A DNA stretch of 8,996 bases from an uncultured Sutterella sp. (lineage in GTDB: Bacteria; Pseudomonadota; Gammaproteobacteria; Burkholderiales; Burkholderiaceae_F): positions 1 to 8,996 of the forward strand of contig CAAECY010000053.1 of assembly GCA_900754475.1 (NCBI GenBank), given 5' to 3'. How positions within the stretch are numbered: position 1 is the stretch's first letter; every line of letters starts with the position of its first letter. The translations under genes were made by a program, and so were the position numbers. The notes beneath the pieces are model-generated. The model was not told the origin of the DNA. It worked only from the letters and a program-made list of their open reading frames with translations, and did no database searches. This document shows positions 1-5,720 of this stretch, one piece after another.

Positions 1-53
1 GCTTTTCGCCGGACTCGGTGCGCTACGCTCAGGCCGAGCCCGAGGTAGCCTAA
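1..53 (+). CDS. 3' end of an upstream gene (tentative)
   Basis: The third plus-strand frame is open from the window edge and ends at a TAA at 51-53, followed at once by a second TAA at 54-56. Thirteen of the sixteen readable codons end in G or C, as in the genes downstream, whereas the other two plus-strand frames read less like coding sequence. The visible tail is FSPDSVRYAQAEPEVA. It is too short to assign a family. The tandem stop and codon pattern are the only support, so this may be chance. Confidence 0.3.
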   Translation, partial: FSPDSVRYAQAEPEVA

Positions 54-212
54 TAACACCTAAACCAGTGCCGCCTTAATAAGTTCCCGGTACGGGGCGA
101 ATCGAAGTCGTTCGAACGCGTGACCGTTTGACCGATCGGATTCGCTCCCCTCGCTTCGATCCGTCCGAAGTTCGGCCCGTTTTGCCGATTCCCGCGCTCC
201 CCGCGCGAAGGA

Positions 213-235
213 AAGCGAAGCGGGCCGCTTTGCTT
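213..235. promoter_or_regulatory. 11-1-11 inverted repeat, candidate operator of the NsrR-like gene
   Basis: AAGCGAAGCGG at 213-223 and CCGCTTTGCTT at 225-235 are inverted copies with one mismatch, separated by a single G. The right arm ends 77 bases before the regulator's ATG. Known NsrR sites in enterobacteria are 23-bp repeats with the same 11-1-11 layout that also begin AAG and end CTT, although the inner bases here differ. A one-base spacer and the lack of a T-run argue against a terminator. Apart from this dyad, the 54-312 gap shows no clear gene, RNA or consensus promoter. Confidence 0.4.
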
Positions 236-312
236 TGGTACGATTCCGTCGATCCGCTCCAAAGAGAATCGACTTTCCTTTACTTTTTCGGGCCGCTTCG
301 CCCCCGACAGCC

Positions 313-801
313 ATGCAACTCACGCGCTTCACGGACATGAGTCTTCGCATTCTCATGTACCTCGCTCACGTCAACCGAGCCCGCCTCGTCACCGTTCAGG
401 AGCTCTCCGAGAAGCTCGAGTGGAGCCCGCATCTTCTCGTCAAAATCGTCAACCGCCTCTCGCACGAGGGGTTGATCGAAGCGGTGCGCGGTCGCAAAGG
501 GGGAATTCAGCTCGCCGAAGGGGCGGAAAAGCGCCGCATCGGCGGGCTCGTTCGGCTGTTCGAAGGGACGGACCCCTTGATCGACTGCTCGCAGCCCGCG
601 TGTACGCTCCGTGCGGGCTGCGCCCTCGGGCGTGCGCTTCACGAAGCCCGGGAGGCGTTTTTCGCGTCGCTCGACGCGATGACGATCGAAGACGCCGTGC
701 GGCCGCCCGAATTGCGTCGGACGCTCTCGCGCCTGAACGGCATTCCGATCGTCGAAGTTTCAAGTACCTCAACCGCAGAGGACGAGGTCGCCCGGGCCTG
801 A
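313..801 (+). CDS. nsrR: Rrf2-family Fe-S transcriptional regulator, NsrR-like
   Basis: The 162-residue product has the usual length and layout of Rrf2 regulators. Its N-terminus, MQLTRFTDMSLRILMYLA, closely follows NsrR. A winged helix-turn-helix lies at about 25-70, with the family's VKIVNRLS and AVRGRKGGIQL segments at 43-50 and 57-67. Three cysteines, C92, C97 and C103, are spaced C-x4-C-x5-C exactly as in E. coli NsrR (C91, C96, C102), where they ligate the Fe-S cluster that senses nitric oxide. The inferred role is a cytoplasmic NO-responsive repressor. No NO-detoxification gene is adjacent, so its targets are elsewhere or include itself through the dyad at 213-235. The ATG at 313 was chosen because homology starts there. 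It has no strong ribosome binding site, and the in-frame TTG at 235 would add 26 unrelated residues. IscR is less likely because its cysteine spacing differs. Confidence 0.85.
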   Translation: MQLTRFTDMSLRILMYLAHVNRARLVTVQELSEKLEWSPHLLVKIVNRLSHEGLIEAVRGRKGGIQLAEGAEKRRIGGLVRLFEGTDPLIDCSQPACTLRAGCALGRALHEAREAFFASLDAMTIEDAVRPPELRRTLSRLNGIPIVEVSSTSTAEDEVARA

Positions 802-837
802 GGATCGTTTCCCCGGCTCAAGCCTCTTTCATCCCGG

Positions 838-868
838 ATCCCGAGTTCGCTCGGGATTTTCTTTTTTT
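838..868 (+). terminator. Rho-independent terminator of the NsrR-like gene
   Basis: A perfect 8-bp stem, ATCCCGAG at 838-845 and CTCGGGAT at 850-857, closes on a TTCG tetraloop and runs into a T-rich tract at 854-867 broken by one C. It lies 37 bases after the regulator's stop. The T-tract abuts the stop codon of the convergent response regulator gene. There is no T-run on the other side, so it should act mainly on the plus strand. Confidence 0.9.
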
Positions 869-1557
869 CAGCGGGGTCGCGCCGCGTCCGCTTCGAGGAC
901 GCCCGCGCGCACGAGCACGTCGCGCACCGCAACGGCCGAGCGGCATTCGAGCTTGCGGGTGAGGTTGCCGCGGTGCATTTTGACGGTCGCGACCGTTACG
1001 CCGAGTCGATCGGCGATTTGTTTGTTGAGGAGCCCCTCGGCAACGAGCGCCGCGACGGCCGCTTCTTTGACGGTCAAGCGCGCGACGAGCTCGCGCGCTT
1101 CGCCGTCCGCCTGCCTTGCGACGTGCGCTTCGAGACTGCGCTCGACCGCACCCCGCACCGCTTCGATCAATTCGCGCGGATCGGCGGGCTTCACGAGAAA
1201 GTCGACCGCGCCGCGCTTCACCGCCCGCATGGCGGTCGGCACGTCCCCGTGGCCCGAAAGAAAAATGACGGGCAGATGCGCCCCCTTGTCGACGAGCGCT
1301 TCGTGAAGTTCCGAGCCGTTCATGCCGGGCATGCAGAGGTCGAGGACGACGCAACCCGGCCGCAGCGGGTCGTCGAGCTCCAGAAAGCTTTCCGAACTCG
1401 AGTAAGCGAGCACCTCAAAGCCCGACATCCGCAGAAGAAAGGCCGTACTCTGAAGGTGCGCCTCGTCGTCGTCCACGAGGCGCACGAGCGGCACGACCTC
1501 GGAAGTCTTGGGAACCGACGACGTCGGCGGGAGCGACGAATTAGAAACGGGATCCAT
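868..1557 (-). CDS. Two-component response regulator, FixJ/NarL (LuxR-type HTH) family
   Basis: The 229-residue protein has a receiver domain at about 24-140 followed by a LuxR-type HTH at about 160-215. In the receiver, the acidic pair is D30/D31, the phosphoacceptor is D73 in VVLDLCMPGMNG, and the switch and lysine residues are S101 and K123. The HTH is the segment NKQIADRLGVTVATVKMHRG at 178-197. The 'GHGDVPTAMRAVKRGAVDFLVKP' region is typical of FixJ and TtrR types that control respiration or tetrathionate use. No histidine kinase is in the window, so its partner and targets are unknown. The first 22 residues are Ser/Pro/Val-rich and precede the domain. The ATG at 1557 is preferred over the adjacent GTG at 1560, and a purine-rich AGAGA lies upstream. 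It starts 39 bases after the HTH gene on the same strand, so the two are probably cotranscribed. Confidence 0.88.
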   Translation of the reverse strand: MDPVSNSSLPPTSSVPKTSEVVPLVRLVDDDEAHLQSTAFLLRMSGFEVLAYSSSESFLELDDPLRPGCVVLDLCMPGMNGSELHEALVDKGAHLPVIFLSGHGDVPTAMRAVKRGAVDFLVKPADPRELIEAVRGAVERSLEAHVARQADGEARELVARLTVKEAAVAALVAEGLLNKQIADRLGVTVATVKMHRGNLTRKLECRSAVAVRDVLVRAGVLEADAARPR

Positions 1558-1596
1558 CACGAGGTTCTCTCTTCTTTTTTCTGCGGATCGCTTTCG

Positions 1597-1947
1597 TTAC
1601 TTCAAAAACGCGGAAATCGCCACGCCGAAGTGTTCGGCGAGGCGCTTCGCGGCCTCGGGCGGAATCGCGCGCGTGCCGGACTCCATGTCGGAGATGCGCG
1701 ACTGAGTGACCCCTGCGAGGTCCGCCACCGCTTTTTGCGTCATGCGGCACTGCTGCCGAAGGCGCTTCAAGAGTACGCCCGGCGGCTCGTCGATCGCGGG
1801 CTTTCCCGGATCGCGATCGAGCCCCATGAGACCCAGGAGCGACGCCAGATGCGCCTCCACCAAGTCGGCCTTTCTCACGGGCACGCGCAGCGTGAAGACC
1901 GCATCGCCCGAGCGTGTTTCCGTTCGCGTCAACCGTACGTCGTCCAT
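1597..1947 (-). CDS. Small XRE-family helix-turn-helix protein
   Basis: The 116-residue product has a Cro/C1-type HTH at about 58-114. It reads LLKRLRQQCRMTQKAVADLA, then GVTQSRISDMESGTRAIP, with the typical TQ at 70-71 and the recognition helix around 81-90. The first 50 residues (a beta-like GDAVFTLRVPV, then a helix ADLVEAHLASLLGLMG) match nothing I recognise. They might be a dimerisation or partner-binding domain. The size and layout recall antitoxins of RelE/HigB-type systems, but no toxin-like ORF is adjacent: downstream is the response regulator and upstream is a divergent nitroreductase. It is more likely a local regulator. The perfect palindrome at 2007-2018 in the divergent gap is a plausible binding site. 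The ATG at 1947 follows only a weak purine-rich AGAAAAAGAA. Confidence 0.75.
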   Translation of the reverse strand: MDDVRLTRTETRSGDAVFTLRVPVRKADLVEAHLASLLGLMGLDRDPGKPAIDEPPGVLLKRLRQQCRMTQKAVADLAGVTQSRISDMESGTRAIPPEAAKRLAEHFGVAISAFLK

Positions 1948-1995
1948 GTTCTTTTTCTCGAAGGCAGGCGGCTTTGCGCTGCGCGCTTCGTCTCC

Positions 1996-2024
1996 TTGTC
2001 GTATGCTTCAAGCTTGAATTTTAC
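1996..2024 (+). promoter_or_regulatory. Candidate promoter with a 12-bp palindrome in its spacer
   Basis: TTGTCG at 1996-2001 (4 of 6 to the -35 consensus) and TTTTAC at 2019-2024 (a weak -10, 3 of 6) are 17 bases apart and point toward the nitroreductase gene. The spacer holds the perfect palindrome TTCAAGCTTGAA at 2007-2018. A repressor bound there would block polymerase, and the divergently encoded XRE protein is the obvious candidate. The -10 match is poor, so the palindrome is firmer than the promoter. Confidence 0.4.
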
Positions 2025-2032
2025 CGACTTCA

Positions 2033-2045
2033 GCGGCTTAGCCGC
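2033..2045 (+). other. Small hairpin in the nitroreductase leader
   Basis: GCGGC at 2033-2037 and GCCGC at 2041-2045 form a perfect 5-bp GC-rich stem with a TTA loop. It ends 15 bases before the ATG at 2061, just upstream of the AAGAAA ribosome-binding region. In the transcript it could protect the 5' end or affect initiation. There is no T-run, so it is not a terminator. Confidence 0.35.
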
Positions 2046-2060
2046 CCATAACAAGAAATC

Positions 2061-2834
2061 ATGCCGTTTGACAAAGTCATCCAATCCATCTCGTCGCTGC
2101 GCGAGGAAATCAGCGGAGAGTTCGACGTCCTTCTGAAGGAAATGAGCGCGCGCTTCGGCACGAAGCCCGATCCGAACGAAATTTTCCGCCCGCTCCCCGA
2201 GCCGCAGGGTCTTTCTATTTCCCTCATGCAGGCGCTTGAGGCGCGCCGCTCGGAGCGCTCCTTCAGCAACGAACCCTTGTCGGATCAGGACCTCTCGAAC
2301 ATTCTCTTTGCCGCCGACGGGATCAACCGCAAGAACGGCCGTCGCACGACGCCTTCGGCCCTCGACTGGCAGGACACCGAGATTTACGTCCTGAAGGCGA
2401 ACGGCATCTGGCGCTGGGTGCCCGAACGCCGCGGCCTCATTTTCTGCGCGCGCGAAGACATCCGCGCCCGCACCTGCTACGCGCAGCCGACCGTGGCGCG
2501 CGCGCCCGTGCAGTTGGTCTACGTATCGAACCGCGCCAAGACCCGCAGCACCTTCACGGATCTCGCGGAAAAGGTCTTCACGAAGATTTCCCGCGACGTC
2601 TGGACCGAAGAGAAGATCGACGAAATGCGCGTTCGCGCCACGCACATCAACGCGGGGGCGAAGATCGAAGCCGTCTACCTTGCGGCTGCCGCCATGGACA
2701 TGGCCTGCGTTTCCCGCACGGGCTTCCCGACGGACGAACTCGAGCGGCTCCTTCACCTCACGGAAGACGAAACGATCGTCGCGTGCCAGAGCCTCGGCTA
2801 CCGCCCGAAGTCGATTCTCGACCACATCCGCTGA
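2061..2834 (+). CDS. Nitroreductase-family flavoprotein (SagB/ThcOx-like)
   Basis: The 257-residue protein belongs to the FMN-dependent nitroreductase fold. The phosphate-binding start of the domain is ARRSERSFSNEPLSDQDLSN at 61-80. It is followed by ILFAADGINRKNGRRTTPSA at 81-100 and LDWQDTEIYVL at 101-111, a pattern I recognise from single-domain SagB-like nitroreductases annotated only by fold. The C-terminal part, GAKIEAVYLAAAAMDMACVS at 199-218 and the ending 'ACQSLGYRPK', contains the helix and FMN-contacting loop of the family. The first 40 residues form an amphipathic helical extension and there is no signal peptide, so it should be cytoplasmic. Family members reduce nitro or quinone compounds or oxidise azolines; the substrate here cannot be told. 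It stands alone between the divergent XRE gene and its own terminator. The start is supported by AAGAAA just upstream. Confidence 0.82.
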   Translation: MPFDKVIQSISSLREEISGEFDVLLKEMSARFGTKPDPNEIFRPLPEPQGLSISLMQALEARRSERSFSNEPLSDQDLSNILFAADGINRKNGRRTTPSALDWQDTEIYVLKANGIWRWVPERRGLIFCAREDIRARTCYAQPTVARAPVQLVYVSNRAKTRSTFTDLAEKVFTKISRDVWTEEKIDEMRVRATHINAGAKIEAVYLAAAAMDMACVSRTGFPTDELERLLHLTEDETIVACQSLGYRPKSILDHIR

Positions 2835-2893
2835 TGCGTGTCGAGCGGTTGTCGACGCTTTGACGGCATCCAAGCCGACGTCGAAATACCGAG

Positions 2894-2935
2894 CGGTCCC
2901 GATTTCGAAAGTCGGGGCCGTTTTGTTTTTCGTTT
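2894..2935 (+). terminator. Rho-independent terminator of the nitroreductase gene
   Basis: CGGTCCCGA at 2894-2902 pairs with TCGGGGCCG at 2912-2920 over nine positions with one G-U wobble. The loop is nine bases. TTTTGTTTTT and more T-rich sequence follow at 2921-2935. It is 59 bases past the stop codon, in the gap between convergent genes. The LysR gene on the other strand ends at 2976 and gets no good T-run from this hairpin. Confidence 0.88.
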
Positions 2936-2975
2936 TTCGGATACCGTTTCCGATTGGACTTCGGAGCACGTCCCC

Positions 2976-3911
2976 TCACCGACGCCTCGCCCCCGCCAGG
3001 ATCTTGCCGCGCAGCCACTGGAGCGCCGGGTCGCCGTTCAGACGGTCGTGCCAGATGAGAAGAGGCGTGAAGGTCCGTGCGAGAGGCTCCGTCGGAAGTA
3101 CCGCAAGCTTTCCTTCTCGCACCCAGACTCGGGCGTTCGCTTCCGCGGCGATGAGGTAGCAGTCGGTACGGCGCGCAAGTTCCGCTGCCGCCAGAAAGTA
3201 CGGCGTCCAAACCGCCACCGTGCGGCTCCCCGCCGATTCGACGGCGGATTTCCCCGGGGCGCCTTCGCGCTCGACGAAGGCGTTCGAGCCCGTTTGCACC
3301 TGGATGCGCCGCCAGGCGCGCAGTTCCGTAAGAGCGATCGTGCGCTTTTCGTCGCGGGCGCGTTGAAGGAGCGGATGCTCGGGCCGCACCACGACGACGA
3401 ATTCTTCCGTAGGGAGCGCCTGCGCGTGGTAGCCCGAAGGCATTTCGTCCGCGCGCCCCGGGTAGAGGACGAGATCGAGTTCGCCCGAACGCAGGTCCTC
3501 CCAGAAGTCGAGCTCCACGGTGCGCAGCGCCAGACTCACGCCCGGCGCCTCCTCGAAAATCTCGGCCGCGACGGGCGAAAGAAACGCCTCCACGCCGCGG
3601 TCGACAAGCGCGATGCGAAACGTGCGGCTCACCTCCGACGGGCGAAACCCCGTCTCCCCCATGAGACGGTCGATCCCGGCAAGAAGCGCGCGCACTTCCG
3701 GATAGAGCGCCACGGCTTTCGCGTCGGGCGCGTAGCCCTTCCCCGTGCGCACGAACAAGGGCGAGCGCCACAGGAGCCGCAGGTGCGCGAGCGACCGTTG
3801 CACGGCCGAGACACTCATCCCGAGTTCCTCCGCCGCATCCTGAAGGCGCTCCCGGCGGTAGAGCGCTTCGAAAACACGCAGATGGTTCGACTCGATCCTG
3901 GGCTCCGACAT
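2976..3911 (-). CDS. LysR-family transcriptional regulator
   Basis: The 311-residue protein has a LysR-type winged HTH at about 8-66 (NHLRVFEALYRRERLQDAAE, then LGMSVSAVQRSLAHLRLLWR and SPLFVRTGKGYAP). The effector-binding domain follows at about 95-305, starting with TFRIALVDRGVEAFLSP and including DLVLYPGRADEMPSGYHAQA and FVVVVRPEHPLL. The RBS GAGGAG lies nine bases before the ATG at 3911, which decides the start over the upstream in-frame GTG at 3950. The gene diverges from the flavoprotein-cytochrome-porin operon. Two dyads, 3980-3995 and 4004-4016, sit at the classic LysR recognition and activation positions of the operon promoter, so it is inferred to activate that operon in response to the reductase substrate or a relative. 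The effector is not predictable from sequence. Confidence 0.9.
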   Translation of the reverse strand: MSEPRIESNHLRVFEALYRRERLQDAAEELGMSVSAVQRSLAHLRLLWRSPLFVRTGKGYAPDAKAVALYPEVRALLAGIDRLMGETGFRPSEVSRTFRIALVDRGVEAFLSPVAAEIFEEAPGVSLALRTVELDFWEDLRSGELDLVLYPGRADEMPSGYHAQALPTEEFVVVVRPEHPLLQRARDEKRTIALTELRAWRRIQVQTGSNAFVEREGAPGKSAVESAGSRTVAVWTPYFLAAAELARRTDCYLIAAEANARVWVREGKLAVLPTEPLARTFTPLLIWHDRLNGDPALQWLRGKILAGARRR

Positions 3912-3979
3912 GACGGAAAACTCCTCGTTTTTTCCTTTTCCCTGCAACACGGGGCACTCGAGCCCTCACGCATTCCGAT

Positions 3980-4016
3980 CGGTCAAATTCGACCGCTCAT
4001 GGGTGGTTTTACACCA
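3980..4016. promoter_or_regulatory. Candidate LysR recognition and activation sites
   Basis: Two dyads lie in tandem. CGGTC at 3980-3984 and GACCG at 3991-3995 are perfect inverted arms around AAATTC, centred about 65 bases before the predicted start of transcription. TGGT at 4004-4007 and ACCA at 4013-4016 are inverted around TTTAC, giving the T-N11-A form typical of LysR boxes, centred near -42 and touching the -35 element. These are the positions where LysR proteins usually bind their recognition and activation sites. Which protein binds is inference from the adjacent divergent lysR gene. Confidence 0.55.
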
Positions 4017-4045
4017 TTGTCGTACTTTTGTCGACTCCTGATAAT
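4017..4045 (+). promoter_or_regulatory. Predicted sigma-70 promoter of the reductase operon
   Basis: TTGTCG at 4017-4022 (4 of 6) and GATAAT at 4040-4045 (5 of 6) are separated by exactly 17 bases. Transcription should begin near 4052, giving a leader of about 110 bases before the flavoprotein ATG. The imperfect -35, directly preceded by a LysR-type dyad, suits an activator-dependent promoter. Confidence 0.6.
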
Positions 4046-4081
4046 TCATCCCCGAACACACAGAGAACCGCGGCGGCCCCG

Positions 4082-4120
4082 TTTTGAACCTGTTTGAACC
4101 CGTTCAAACGAGTTCGAACC
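4082..4120. repeat. Helically phased TTTGAACC repeats with an 18-bp palindrome in the operon leader
   Basis: TTTGAACC occurs at 4083-4090 and 4093-4100, and TTCGAACC at 4113-4120. The starts are 10 and 20 bases apart, so all lie on the same face of the helix. The second copy is also the left arm of a perfect inverted repeat, GTTTGAAC at 4092-4099 and GTTCAAAC at 4102-4109, with CC between. GTTCGAAC at 4112-4119 is itself a perfect palindrome. The block lies downstream of the predicted transcription start, so it could be a repressor operator or an RNA hairpin in the leader. It stops 44 bases before the ATG. Confidence 0.65.
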
Positions 4121-4164
4121 CCTCCGAGCCGCCCGACCCCATTCCTCTTTTTCGGGAGATTTCC

Positions 4165-5667
4165 ATGTCCGATATGCCTCGCCGTCGCTTCCTCGCGGGT
4201 GCGGGAGCCGCGCTCGCCGGTCTCGGCATCAACTTCGCTCACGCGGGTGTCGCCCGCGCCGACCAACACTGGGACGAAACGTTCGACGTCATTATCGTGG
4301 GTGCCGGCCTTGCGGGCCTCACCGCGGCCTGCGCGGCGCTTGACGAAGGCGCGAAAACCGTGCTCCTTGAAAAGATGAGCGTCTCGGGCGGTACGGGCAA
4401 CTACTCAAACGGCACCTTCAGCGTGGTGGGTTCGCCCCAGCAGGCGGCCGCGGGCATCAAGGACGACTGGAAAATCCTCATGGAAGACAACATGCGCGAA
4501 GGCGGCGGCTGGTGCCGTCCGGAGCTCGCGCGCCACGTTGCCGAACAGAGTCACGCGTCCTACGAATTCGCGATCGCGCACGGGGCGACCTTCGAAGACT
4601 ACCTGATTCCCTTCCCCGGTCACAGCGTGAAGCGCCTCCTGCAGCCCACCAAGAACTGCGAAGTCGGCTTCCTGCAACCCTTCCGTAGGTACGTCAAGGA
4701 ACACGGCGGCGAAATCCGCACGCGCGTTCGCGTCGACGAGATTCTTTTCAACGACGCGGGCGAGGTCGTGGGCGTCAAGGCGCGCACGAACTACCGGTTC
4801 GACCCGTCGCTCGAATCGGACGACCTCGAAAACAAGACGGGTACCGTCAAGTACTACCGCGCGCTTCGCGGCATCGTGTGCGCCACGGGCGGCTGGGCGC
4901 ACGACAAGGTGTTTCTCGAACAGGAATGCCCGCAGTTCGCGCAGACCTTCTCGACGCAGCACATCGGGAGCACCGCGTCGGGCTACCGACTGCTCGCCAA
5001 TGCGGGCGCCCGCATGATTCAGACGGCCTTTTACCGTGCGGCCTTCCCGGAAGCGAACAACATGGGCAAGGGCGTCATCGTCGACGTGACGACGGGCAAG
5101 CGCTACATCTCGGAAACGAAGGACCGTCGCACGCAGTTCGAAGCCGCGAACATTCAGATGTTGAAGACGGGCCGCATCCCCGTGTCGATTCTCGACAAGG
5201 AAGCGTACGAACACGTCGTCAACATGCCGCACTTCAACGTAAACCGCGCAGCGGGCTGGGTGACGGAACACCCCTCGATCGAAGACGTGGCCAAGCACTA
5301 CGAAATCCCGCTCGAACCCCTGAAGGAAACGATCGCGCGCTACAACGCCGACGTTGAAAAGGGGGTCGATACCGAATTCGGCTCGGATCTTGAGAAGAAG
5401 TTCAAGAACCCGATCGACCACGCGCCCTACTACGTCTGCTGGGTCCGTCCCGACCTCAACGCCAACACGGGCGGCGCGCTCATTACGCCCAAGGCCGAAG
5501 TCGTGGGCTTGAATACCAACAAGCCCATCCCCGGTCTCTACGCGGCCGGCAAAGCCACGGGGGGCGTGCACGGGTATTCGCGTCTCCTCGGTGCCGCGAT
5601 CGCCGACTGCGTGGTCTTCGGCATGACGGCCGGCCGCGAAGTCGCTCGCCGCAAGCCCGCGGCGTGA
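4165..5667 (+). CDS. Tat-exported flavocytochrome-c/fumarate-reductase-type flavoprotein, substrate unknown
   Basis: This 500-residue periplasmic FAD protein probably reduces an activated C=C bond as a respiratory electron acceptor. A Tat signal (MPRRRFLAGAG at 4-14) ends at ARA, residue 32. The FAD Rossmann motif VIIVGAGLAGLTAA is at 43-56, with E69 for the ribose, and the C-terminal FAD segment GLYAAGKATGGVHGYSRL is at 457-474. Aligned from memory with Shewanella Fcc3, the proton-donor arginine (R402) is R321 and the substrate arginine (R544) is R473, both with exact spacing. However, H365 aligns with A288, H504 with A433, R381 with M300 and E378 with A297. Fumarate is therefore unlikely; the substrate may be a mono-acid or other enoate. 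No heme motif is present, so electrons should come from the cytochrome encoded next. GGGAG six bases upstream supports the ATG at 4165. First gene of a LysR-controlled operon. Confidence 0.88.
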   Translation: MSDMPRRRFLAGAGAALAGLGINFAHAGVARADQHWDETFDVIIVGAGLAGLTAACAALDEGAKTVLLEKMSVSGGTGNYSNGTFSVVGSPQQAAAGIKDDWKILMEDNMREGGGWCRPELARHVAEQSHASYEFAIAHGATFEDYLIPFPGHSVKRLLQPTKNCEVGFLQPFRRYVKEHGGEIRTRVRVDEILFNDAGEVVGVKARTNYRFDPSLESDDLENKTGTVKYYRALRGIVCATGGWAHDKVFLEQECPQFAQTFSTQHIGSTASGYRLLANAGARMIQTAFYRAAFPEANNMGKGVIVDVTTGKRYISETKDRRTQFEAANIQMLKTGRIPVSILDKEAYEHVVNMPHFNVNRAAGWVTEHPSIEDVAKHYEIPLEPLKETIARYNADVEKGVDTEFGSDLEKKFKNPIDHAPYYVCWVRPDLNANTGGALITPKAEVVGLNTNKPIPGLYAAGKATGGVHGYSRLLGAAIADCVVFGMTAGREVARRKPAA

Positions 5668-5720
5668 GTTCCCGAACGAACGGTTCGAGAAAAAGTTCGA
5701 GACAAGGATCGAAATACATC
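5668..5720 (+). other. Operon spacer with GTTCGA repeats and a small dyad
   Basis: The 53-base spacer between flavoprotein and cytochrome genes has a perfect 5-1-5 dyad, CGAAC at 5677-5681 and GTTCG at 5683-5687 around one G. GGTTCGAGA and AGTTCGAGA follow as near copies 14 bases apart. AGTTCGA also occurs in the leader block at 4111-4117. The spacer ends with AAGGA at 5704-5708, a ribosome binding site set 12 bases before the cytochrome ATG. The repeats may tune expression of the second gene, but the evidence is weak. Confidence 0.3.

Noticed and set aside
213..235. Terminator of the upstream gene
   Set aside because: The inverted repeat has a one-base centre and no T-run, so it cannot form a normal intrinsic terminator; an operator is more fitting.
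1..312. tRNA or small RNA gene in the left gap
   Set aside because: No cloverleaf arms, T-loop consensus or CCA end could be found on either strand.
1597..1947. Antitoxin of a toxin-antitoxin pair
   Set aside because: The HTH resembles antitoxins, but neither neighbour is a toxin-sized gene with RelE, HigB or other toxin features.
973..2136. A 387-residue plus-strand open frame opposite the response regulator and HTH genes
   Set aside because: It mirrors two proteins with intact domains, has no recognisable motif, and overlaps the start of the nitroreductase gene.
2838..4097. A 419-residue plus-strand open frame opposite the LysR gene
   Set aside because: It is antisense to a clear LysR regulator, has low-complexity Arg/His-rich composition, and covers the terminator and promoter regions.
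4405..5571. A 388-residue minus-strand open frame inside the flavoprotein gene
   Set aside because: It is a shadow of the flavoprotein; its residues are the Val/Asp/Arg-rich pattern typical of such antisense frames.
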